From Terriglobia bacterium (GTDB taxonomy: Bacteria; Acidobacteriota; Terriglobia; Acidiferrales; UBA7541): DNA of 64,000 nucleotides. This document shows, one piece after another, positions 58,064 through 64,000 of the stretch. Position numbers and translations under genes: made by a program. The notes under the pieces are model-generated. The model was not told the DNA's origin. It ran no database searches and was given only the letters and a program-made list of their open reading frames with translations. The stretch is taken from assembly GCA_020072785.1 (NCBI GenBank), contig JAIQGG010000002.1, positions 1,054,001 to 1,118,000 on the forward strand, given 5' to 3'. Numbering within the stretch: position 1 is the first letter of the stretch; each line of letters begins with the position of its first letter.

Positions 58064-58162
58064 GGAGGCGAAAGGAGCCCGGTGGATCTCCGGGCCTTCA
58101 AAGCCTGCGATGCGGTCCTTCGCGGCCCGCCTGGTGGGTTCGACTCCCATACGCTTCCGCCA
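58064..58162 (+). tRNA. selC: tRNA-Sec (anticodon TCA), copy 1
   Basis: A 99-base selenocysteine tRNA with encoded CCA. The anticodon loop is CTTCAAA with TCA at 58098-58100. The acceptor stem GGAGGCG pairs with CGCTTCC with one G-T. The D arm, T arm (GTGGG/CCCAT around TTCGACT) and the long variable arm (about TGCGGTCC-TTCG-CGGCCCGC with one mismatch) fit the bacterial tRNA-Sec plan. The eighth acceptor pair is A-A in both copies. No selA, selB or selD is in the window. Confidence 0.92.
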
Positions 58163-58498
58163 TGGAATTGCGCCACGCGCTTTAGGCGAGGGATGTGACT
58201 AGATTCCCACTTATCCGTTTTTTAGGTTAACCCCCAGGGAGACGTTCTCTTTCTTCGGCTACGTCTCTTCAGAGAAGATGTTGCCCGCGTGAGTCTCCAG
58301 GCGAAGTTGCGGGTTTTCCGAAATAGCAGGAAATATAAGGACGTTTAGGACGCCCCGTAAGACATTGCTCTCAATTCTTCCAGGGCGTAACAGTCCATTT
58401 GAGGGCGGGGTCCTGCCACCGTCAGTCCATTCTTCTTGGTCCGGCGAAGACTACTCAAGCAAGACTGCCACATTCGTTTTGACGCAATCGGAAGGACG
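58163..58498. other. 336-base gap after the first tRNA-Sec gene
   Basis: No gene is supported. A T6 run at 58220-58225 follows the tRNA but has no clear stem before it. Short minus-strand open frames here (up to 75 codons) have no recognisable domain and no ribosome site. I see no integrase or transposase remnant that can be named. Confidence 0.4.
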
Positions 58499-61369
58499 CT
58501 AATTGGGCAACAGGCCGTAGACATCAAGCTCCCCCGGTGTGCTCGAGGTTCCGCTCCCCGTGTCGTTACCACGAGTCCCGATGTAGACCTTGCCGTTGGC
58601 GACGGTGGGGACTGTGAATTTTACGGCAAAGCCTGCGGTGTTTCCTGTTCCCTGCGTGCTATTCCACAACTCGGTGGCGAGATTGGTCGCATCATAGGCA
58701 TGAAGAACCGCGGGGCCGCAACCCGGTGACTGGGGCGTGCAGTATTGACTGTCATTGAGAGCCCAGGCGATCCCATTAGTGGAGCCGCTCGAGGAAACAG
58801 CCGGCGTTGTGCCGGGGAATCCATAACTGCTTGAGGATTGCGATGAGGCGGTAGTTGTAAATAGGCCTGTGGAGGGGTTGAAGGGGAAGGCTTTGAGGTG
58901 TCCGCCAACTCCCCCGATATACAACGTATTGTTCCAGAAAGCAGCCGTCGCAAATATGGAGTTGCTAATGCCGAAACGTTGCCGCGCGTTGCTATCCCCA
59001 AAGTGACCCATATTGTCTCGATTCAGAAGGTACAGAAAGCCATCCTTGCCGCCTCCAATGACCAGGTGCGCGACCGGTCCGGAAGTCTGATCGACAAGTA
59101 TCGCCGCTCCTCCGGATCCGAAATCGAGATCGTTTGAGTTGTCCGTGTTCTGATCCGAAGGGGTAAACCAGTCCGCGACGCTGAAACTGCTGGTCAGTTT
59201 TATGAAGGAATCGCCGTAGTCGTTATTCGGGGACGTCGTGCTGTTCGCGTCGAAGTTGCCATTTCCAGTAATAAAATACAAATTGTTGCTGGAATCCGCG
59301 GCGGGCGCGCCGCCTCCCATCCAGATCCCGCCGAAGCCAACATTGGGCGTGGCGTTGAAGACGCTTACTTGCGCCAGTGTGGTTGCGTTGTAGCCCATCA
59401 TCCAACCGTAGTACACCGATTTATCTTCATGCGAGGCCCAGGCAACATAAACAGTCCCATTGGTGAGCACCAAGCCTGGCCGCTGATTTTGGTTTCTGGG
59501 GTCAAACGTCACAGTCGTGCCGCCGGTATTCGTGCCCGGGTAGGTGGCGGAAATATTTACAGGTCCCGCAAGCTTCTCTGCACCCGAAGTTAAGTTGATC
59601 GCATGCAGCCGCTGGAAGAAGGTAAGGCTCGAGGCGATAACGGATTTGCAGACAACGTAAAGCGTATCTGTGTTGGGGTCGATGACGGGCGTGCCGGTAA
59701 TCCCCACTTCAGGTGTAATGTCGCCGAAACCCGACCCGACAAGATTCCCCGTCGAACCCGAGGGCACTGAAGTCTCGCCGGCGGCGCCACCATGGGCTGA
59801 ATCGATGAGACTCACATGCCACAGCGTTAGGCAGGGACTTGCGTCCGCGTCGAATGCGTACAAACTCCCGTGCTGTGTGGCTACGATGATCACGTTGTGC
59901 TTTTGGCCTCCAATCATCAGATTCGAGACCCAGAGAGGCTGCGCATAGATCGCCCCATCCGCCGCACAGGAGAAAAGCTTCCCGAAGGTGGAGGTGTTCA
60001 CCGTGGCGGTGGTAAGAGCGTATTCCTGGGTGTTGGTCCCGTCGCGGGAAAGATTGTTGTGATAGGTAGAGACGCCGGCAAGGTCGGTGACAGCAACGGT
60101 GGCCGATGCACTTTTCGTAACGTCGCTCACGCTGGTCGCAGTAACGGAGTATATGCCAGCCGTGGAAGGAGCCGTGAAAGTGACGGCAACTCCGGAGGCG
60201 CTCGATGTCGCAGAGAGAGAGCCGCCTGTGATGTTCCACGTGACACCTTGGTTGAGGCCGTCATTCGAAACCGTGGCAGTAAATGCCAGGCTCTGTGTAA
60301 TGGTCAGAGCGCCACGTTTCGGTGTAACGGAGACAACGATATTGCCGGTTGCGGCCAGGATGGTGATGGTGGCGGAGGCTGTGCGTGTTGTGTCGGCCAC
60401 GGAAGTGGCGGTCAGTGTGAGCGTCGCCGGAGAGGGCGCAGTTGCGGGGGCTGTGTAGGTGATGGCTACCCCGGATGCCGAGGAAGAGGCCGATAGCGTC
60501 CCGCAGGCAGTACCGCTACAGCCGGAGCCAGACAGCGTCCAGGTAACTCCCTTGTTCTGGGCATCGTTGGTGACGGTGGCGGTGAAGTTCTGCGGCTGCC
60601 CGGTCTGCACGCTGGCGGTCGTCGGCCCTACACTCACTGCAACGGGTGCGGTCACCGTGATCGTGGCCATAGAACTCCTGGTGTTGTCCGCCACCGAAGT
60701 CGCGGTCAGCGTTACCGTCGCGGGACTGGGCACCGCCGCAGGTGCGTTGTAGGTCACCGCGGTGCTGGTGATATTGGAGAGTGTCCCGCAAGTGGAGCCC
60801 GTGCAGCCGGAGCCGGAGAGCGTCCAGGTGACGCCTTTGTTCTGCGTGTCATTCTGCAGCGTAGCGCTGAAGCCTTGGGTTCCGATGCCGGCCTGCACGC
60901 TGGCGGTCGCCGGTGCCACACTCAGCGCAACGGGTGCGGTCACCGTGATCGTGGCCATAGAACTCCTGGTGTTGTCCGCCACCGAGGTCGCGGTCAGCGT
61001 TACCGTCGCGGGACTGGGCACCGCCGCGGGTGCGTTGTAGGTCACCGCGGTGCTGGTGACATTGGAGAGTGTCCCGCAAGTGGAGCCCGTGCAGCCGGAG
61101 CCGGAGAGCGTCCAGGTGACGCCTTTGTTCTGCGTGTCATTCTGCAGCGTAGCGCTGAAGCCTTGGGTTCCGATGCCGGCCTGCACGCTCACTGCTGTGG
61201 GCGATACGGAAACATTCACCAATTGCGGCTGCAGAGTCGCGGTCGGACCACCCGCGCACCCGGAGAGCGCGCAAGACAGAATTAACCCCAGGAATGCTGG
61301 ACCAGGCAAGCGACTCTTGGCTTGAGCTCCACGGGAACTCATCAAAAGATTTTTCTCCCAAGTTCGCAT
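58499..61369 (-). CDS. Lipoprotein with Ig-like repeats and beta-propeller-like domain
   Basis: A 956-residue putative outer-membrane lipoprotein: lipobox in LILSCALSGCAGG (Cys near residue 38), then four Ig-like/BACON-type repeats of about 96 residues (about 50-420; TATSVADNTRSSMATITV and similar). A C-terminal region (about 440-956) has repeated beta-propeller or PQQ-like blades (HNVIIVATQHGSLYAFDAD, GTPVIDPNTDTLYVVCK, LVIGGGKDGFLYLLNRDN). Repeats one and two are nearly identical. The start could also be the ATG at 61342. It lies alone, antisense to the flanking tRNA-Sec genes. Adhesion or extracellular binding is likely by family; not shown. Confidence 0.8.
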   Translation of the reverse strand: MRTWEKNLLMSSRGAQAKSRLPGPAFLGLILSCALSGCAGGPTATLQPQLVNVSVSPTAVSVQAGIGTQGFSATLQNDTQNKGVTWTLSGSGCTGSTCGTLSNVTSTAVTYNAPAAVPSPATVTLTATSVADNTRSSMATITVTAPVALSVAPATASVQAGIGTQGFSATLQNDTQNKGVTWTLSGSGCTGSTCGTLSNITSTAVTYNAPAAVPSPATVTLTATSVADNTRSSMATITVTAPVAVSVGPTTASVQTGQPQNFTATVTNDAQNKGVTWTLSGSGCSGTACGTLSASSSASGVAITYTAPATAPSPATLTLTATSVADTTRTASATITILAATGNIVVSVTPKRGALTITQSLAFTATVSNDGLNQGVTWNITGGSLSATSSASGVAVTFTAPSTAGIYSVTATSVSDVTKSASATVAVTDLAGVSTYHNNLSRDGTNTQEYALTTATVNTSTFGKLFSCAADGAIYAQPLWVSNLMIGGQKHNVIIVATQHGSLYAFDADASPCLTLWHVSLIDSAHGGAAGETSVPSGSTGNLVGSGFGDITPEVGITGTPVIDPNTDTLYVVCKSVIASSLTFFQRLHAINLTSGAEKLAGPVNISATYPGTNTGGTTVTFDPRNQNQRPGLVLTNGTVYVAWASHEDKSVYYGWMMGYNATTLAQVSVFNATPNVGFGGIWMGGGAPAADSSNNLYFITGNGNFDANSTTSPNNDYGDSFIKLTSSFSVADWFTPSDQNTDNSNDLDFGSGGAAILVDQTSGPVAHLVIGGGKDGFLYLLNRDNMGHFGDSNARQRFGISNSIFATAAFWNNTLYIGGVGGHLKAFPFNPSTGLFTTTASSQSSSSYGFPGTTPAVSSSGSTNGIAWALNDSQYCTPQSPGCGPAVLHAYDATNLATELWNSTQGTGNTAGFAVKFTVPTVANGKVYIGTRGNDTGSGTSSTPGELDVYGLLPN
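60761..61190 (-). repeat. Two 288-base tandem repeats within the lipoprotein gene
   Basis: A 96-codon unit is repeated with a period of exactly 288 bases (for example ggtgctggtg at 60761 and 61049). The two copies are near-identical at DNA level, whereas the next units are clearly diverged. This points to recent duplication or gene conversion. Confidence 0.75.
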
Positions 61370-61512
61370 AGGGGGGCAATTTAACAGATTGATGCGGCAA
61401 AGTCTTCATTGGCCAGCTGTTGGCTCGAACCTTTCTAAAACATCATCCGGCAGCCGATACTTCTAATCAGTGACCAAACAGTTCGAAAAGATCCTGCAGT
61501 GAGGATCGCGCT

Positions 61513-61695
61513 ATGGAGAGCGATTTCAGGAAATACGAGACAGTGGAGAATGCGGCGTATGCAACCTCTCAGAAAGTCGTTCGGAGTGGGGCTGGCTGTG
61601 TTGCCATGGTCCTGTCGATCGCATCCTGCAAGGAGGCGCGCGGAAACACCCCCCTGCCGGCGCAGGCCGCAGTGATCGAGCCTCCACGCCGCTAA
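61513..61695 (+). pseudogene. Fragment ending in a duplicated cyclase-gene tail
   Basis: A 60-codon open frame whose last 12 residues (AQAAVIEPPRR) match the end of the cyclase-like protein (AQAAVIGPPRR), with stop and downstream sequence. The first 48 codons have no counterpart there. It is most simply a remnant created by the 151-base duplication, not a gene; a small novel protein cannot be fully excluded. Confidence 0.5.
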
Positions 61696-61700
61696 TCCCG

Positions 61701-61706
61701 TATACT
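61701..61706 (+). promoter_or_regulatory. TATACT -10 box of the second tRNA-Sec gene
   Basis: Same box and same 7-base distance to the tRNA as in copy 1. Conservation of this hexamer while neighbouring bases have changed supports its being a promoter element. Confidence 0.5.
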
Positions 61707-61712
61707 CCCTAT

Positions 61713-61811
61713 GGAGGCGAAAGGGGTCCGGTGACTCTCCCGGCCTTCAAAGCCGGCGATTCGGTCCTTCGCGGCCCGAATGGTGGGTTCGACTCCCACA
61801 CGTCTCCGCCA
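61713..61811 (+). tRNA. selC: tRNA-Sec (anticodon TCA), copy 2
   Basis: A second 99-base tRNA-Sec with TCA at 61747-61749 and encoded CCA. The anticodon stem CCGGC/GCCGG is fully paired (copy 1 has a G-T), the T stem GTGGG/CCCAC is perfect, and the acceptor keeps one G-T and the A-A pair. In the variable arm, TTCGG...CCGAA replaces TGCGG...CCCGC, so both sides changed together and pairing is kept. This suggests it is still under selection. Confidence 0.9.
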
Positions 61812-62139
61812 AAGTAGAAATCGGCTGGTTGTCGCAAATCACTTGGGCCGTGTGACGATGGTCACATACAGTCTGTTAATACTTCAGGACAATGCACTTC
61901 TTTTACTAGGCGAGGTGTGGACGCACAAGGTTCGGAAGGCTGGTTCCCATGCCCGCGAAGCATCCCGGCTCGTTAGAGACCGGAGCCAGCGTGCGCCCGA
62001 TCGCCAGTCTGGCCGGGCCGCAGCACTTTTCTGAAGCCGTATTCGAGGACAAACGCATCCCGCGAGATGGTTTTGCCGCCAGGGAGAGCGCAGGCGCGGT
62101 GATCTACCGGCGGACAGTAAGCGCAAAGAGAGGTGCAAG
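61812..62139. other. 328-base gap before the CoA ligase gene
   Basis: Holds the CRP/FNR-type operator at 61851 and possible -10 hexamers (TAATAC at 61877, TTTACT at 61902). A 66-codon frame at 61949-62149 runs into the ligase start and has no recognisable domain, so I do not call it a gene. Confidence 0.4.
61851..61866 (+). promoter_or_regulatory. CRP/FNR-type operator upstream of the CoA ligase
   Basis: TGTGACGATGGTCACA is a perfect TGTGA-N6-TCACA palindrome, 40 bases after the second tRNA-Sec and 274 bases before the ligase start. A TTTACT hexamer at 61902-61907 would put the operator centre near -55. It is the third site of this type in the window. Confidence 0.55.
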
Positions 62140-63738
62140 GTGGCAGTGACCGTGGAAGTCAGCGCCGAGGGTATCCCGCGGCTGCGCTTTCCCGAGCCGT
62201 TCAATGCCGCCGAGCACTTCGTGGACCGTCATCTTGCGGAAGGACGCGGCAATAAAATTGCGGTGCGCACACTCGACCGGGAAGTGAGCTACAGCGAGCT
62301 GGTGGAGAGCGTCAACCGCTTCGGCAACACCCTTGCGGACCTGGGGATGAAGCGCGGGGAGCGGGTCCTGATGGTGGTCAATGATTGTCCCGAATTCTTT
62401 TTCCTTTTCTGGGGCGCCCTGAAGATCGGCGTGATTCCCGTGCCGCTGAACGCGTTACTCCGAGCCAACGAATTTGCGTTCATCATCCGGGATTCGCAGT
62501 GCGCCGGTCTGGTGTACTCGTCCGAGTTCGCGGAGGAGGTGGAAGCCGCCCTGGAAGCCTCTTCGTGGCGGCCCCGCGTCGTGCTGCGCCTGAAGGGTAG
62601 CGCGGACGCGCTGACGGAGCGGGCACGGAACGCTTCGCCGGAGCTCCAGGCAGTTCCCACAAGCGCCGACGACGATGGTTACTGGCTCTATTCCTCGGGT
62701 ACCACCGGACGGCCGAAAGGGGTGGTCCACACCCACGGGGACCTCGCCGTCTGCAGTCAGTTGTACACCGTGGGAGTGCTCGGCGCCGAAGAGAGCGATG
62801 TCTTTTTTTGCGTGCCGCGGCTGTTCTTTTCGTATGGCCTGGGGGCGGCCATGTGCGCTCCCTTGTGGGTCGGCGGCACGACCATCCTCGACGAGCGGCG
62901 GCAGACGCCGGAGACGGTGATGGAGGTGTTTCGGCGCTACTCGCCCACGCTGTTCGCCGCCGTGCCCACGTTCTTCGCCAGGATTCTGGCTGCCAAGGTG
63001 CTGACAAGGGCTGCCGTTCCGCGGCTGCGCCGGTGCATGTCCGCTGCCGAGCCACTGCCCCCTGAATTGCATCGCCTGTGGCTGGAAGTGACCGGGGTAC
63101 CGATCATGGAGGGCATCGGCTCGACCGAGGTGGGGCACATTTACATCTCCAACCGCTGCGACGATATCCGGCCGGGCACGTCCGGCAAGCCGGTCCCCGG
63201 CTACCAGGTTCGCATCGTGGACGATGCCGGGAACGATGTCGGCGAAGAGATGCCCGGGCGCCTGCTGGTCAAGGCCCAGTCGGTGACGCGGCGCTACTGG
63301 AACGAACCGGAGAGGACAGCCAAGGCCATCGTGAACGGCTGGTTTGATACCGGGGACACCTTCCGCCGGGACAAGGAAGGCTACTATGTCTTCTGCGGAC
63401 GGGGCGACGATATGCTCAAGATCAGCGGCAGGTGGATCTCGCCGTTCGAAATCGAATCCGCCCTTGTGGAGCATCCCAAGGTGCTCGAAGCGGCGGTGGT
63501 CGGCCGGACCGACGAAAACGGCCTGATGAAGACCGAGGCCTGGGTAGTGCTGAAAGACCCCGCGCAGGCTTGCGAGCTGACCGCCCAGGAGGTCCGGGTG
63601 TTCTGCAAGGGCAAGCTTTCCCCTTACAAGTCTCCCGCATGGATTCATTTCGTGGAGCATTTGCCGAAGACGGCAACCGGAAAGATCCAGCGGTATAAGC
63701 TGCGCGCCACCCAGCAAGAAGAGGTGGGACACGCGTGA
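62140..63738 (+). CDS. Benzoate-CoA ligase-like AMP-forming CoA ligase
   Basis: A 532-residue adenylate-forming ligase that activates a carboxylic acid as its CoA thioester. Motifs: the AMP-binding loop YSSGTTGRPKGVVHTHG (about residue 183), EGIGSTEVGHIYIS, YRFDTGD-type WFDTGDTFR, RGDDMLKISGRWISP and the C-terminal lysine loop KTATGKIQR. The pattern is closest to benzoate/4-hydroxybenzoate-CoA ligases. The GTG at 62140 follows AGAGAGG. Its stop overlaps the next start (GTGA), so it is coupled to an enoyl-CoA hydratase gene. Confidence 0.85.
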   Translation: MAVTVEVSAEGIPRLRFPEPFNAAEHFVDRHLAEGRGNKIAVRTLDREVSYSELVESVNRFGNTLADLGMKRGERVLMVVNDCPEFFFLFWGALKIGVIPVPLNALLRANEFAFIIRDSQCAGLVYSSEFAEEVEAALEASSWRPRVVLRLKGSADALTERARNASPELQAVPTSADDDGYWLYSSGTTGRPKGVVHTHGDLAVCSQLYTVGVLGAEESDVFFCVPRLFFSYGLGAAMCAPLWVGGTTILDERRQTPETVMEVFRRYSPTLFAAVPTFFARILAAKVLTRAAVPRLRRCMSAAEPLPPELHRLWLEVTGVPIMEGIGSTEVGHIYISNRCDDIRPGTSGKPVPGYQVRIVDDAGNDVGEEMPGRLLVKAQSVTRRYWNEPERTAKAIVNGWFDTGDTFRRDKEGYYVFCGRGDDMLKISGRWISPFEIESALVEHPKVLEAAVVGRTDENGLMKTEAWVVLKDPAQACELTAQEVRVFCKGKLSPYKSPAWIHFVEHLPKTATGKIQRYKLRATQQEEVGHA

Positions 63739-64000
63739 GCAGGAAGCTGGGAGAGATGCTTTCGGTGGAACGGATTGGCCGGGTCGCGGTGGCCACGCTC
63801 TGCCGTCCTCCCGTCAACGCGCTCAGTGACGAGTTACTCGCGCGCCTCGAAGTCGTGCTCGAGCAGGTAGCCGGCGACGACGCCATCTCGGTCCTGCACA
63901 TCCGCAGCGACCAGAAAGCGTTCTGCGCCGGCGCCGACCTCGCCCTGATGCACGCCTGTTTTGCCACTCCCGAGGGGCCGGATGCCATGCTGGAAGTGGT
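63735..64000 (+). CDS. Enoyl-CoA hydratase/isomerase family protein (partial)
   Basis: An open frame that begins GTG at 63735 (overlapping the ligase stop) and runs off the window end. The 88 visible codons read as a crotonase-fold N-terminus: a VERIGRVAVATLCRPPVNAL start and SDQKAFCAGADLALM with the oxyanion-hole segment. Coupled with the CoA ligase, it suggests a beta-oxidation-type or aromatic-acid pathway. Confidence 0.82.
   Translation, partial: MSRKLGEMLSVERIGRVAVATLCRPPVNALSDELLARLEVVLEQVAGDDAISVLHIRSDQKAFCAGADLALMHACFATPEGPDAMLEV

Larger units (their letters stand above)
58012..58162 (+). repeat. 151-base direct repeat, copy A
   Basis: Covers the last 12 codons of the cyclase-like gene, its stop, the TATACT box and the whole tRNA-Sec gene. 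It aligns without gaps to 61661-61811, 3,649 bases downstream. By eye I count 18 differences: 6 in the upstream 52 bases and 12 in the 99-base tRNA. Confidence 0.8.
61661..61811 (+). repeat. 151-base direct repeat, copy B
   Basis: Gapless partner of 58012-58162. It holds the duplicated cyclase tail, stop codon, TATACT box (61701-61706) and the second tRNA-Sec gene. Confidence 0.8.

Noticed and set aside
58345-58572. 75-codon minus-strand frame next to the tRNA-Sec gene as an integrase remnant
   Set aside because: No recombinase motif (no R-H-R-Y or serine-recombinase pattern) and it runs antisense to the lipoprotein 3' end; not reported as a gene.
61949-62149. 66-codon plus-strand frame before the CoA ligase
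   Set aside because: No ribosome site or recognisable domain, and it overlaps the ligase start in another frame.

Overview
The window is GC-rich, densely coded bacterial chromosome. The content suggests a diderm member of Acidobacteriota, most likely of the Terriglobia/Koribacter type. This is an inference from a tandem pair of secreted von Willebrand A proteins of the acidobacterial kind, several small secreted proteins and repeat lipoproteins, a complete KDO (lipopolysaccharide) pathway, a pilMNOPQ cluster and frequent TTG/GTG starts with weak Shine-Dalgarno sequences. No rRNA, CRISPR array, insertion sequence or intact phage was seen.

Layout. 1-9.9 kb: PilZ protein, RsuA/RluB-type pseudouridine synthase and an SDR, then a minus-strand block read pyrG-kdsA-kdsD-kdsC, with kdsB further upstream on the same strand beyond two plus-strand secreted proteins. 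9.9-15.1 kb: two vWFA proteins, deoB, a small membrane protein and a LiaF-like membrane protein. 15.2-21.3 kb: uvrA in a tight run with a TPR protein, two secreted proteins and a SprT-like metalloprotease. 21.5-32.2 kb: MscS-type channel, ICMT-like methyltransferase, enoyl-CoA hydratase, MFS transporter, trmJ, a small helical protein, an HD-GYP protein, a TPR protein and uvrC. 32.2-37.7 kb: YtxH and DUF948-like envelope proteins, iscS-mnmA and ubiD. 37.7-43.3 kb: a promoter, a possibly structured leader, an excisionase-type HTH protein and pilMNOPQ. 43.3-50.1 kb: aminopeptidase, accB, accC, thiE and two APC permeases. 50.5-58.0 kb: RsbU-type phosphatase, SDR, nnr, tsaE and an 827-residue protein with a class III cyclase-like C-terminus. 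58.0-61.8 kb: two complete selenocysteine tRNA genes as 151-base direct repeats 3,649 bases apart, enclosing one oppositely oriented Ig-repeat lipoprotein gene. 62.1-64.0 kb: a CoA ligase and the start of an enoyl-CoA hydratase.

Themes. Cyclic-nucleotide signalling recurs: PilZ and HD-GYP proteins (c-di-GMP), a noncanonical class III cyclase-like protein, three perfect or near-perfect CRP/FNR-type operators (TGTGA-N6-TCACA), and a pilus-operon leader with a faint resemblance to c-di-GMP-I aptamers. The most unusual locus is the selC duplication. Both tRNA copies can fold, they show a compensatory change in the variable arm, and each lies 7 bases after a conserved TATACT box. The second copy carries a duplicated tail of the cyclase gene. 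Other oddities are a biotin carboxyl carrier protein that stops about 9 residues early with signs of a frameshift, an SDR lacking the catalytic serine, an HD-GYP protein reading GYH, and a family of TGACCGC/GCGGTCA palindromes, one of them inside a coding sequence.
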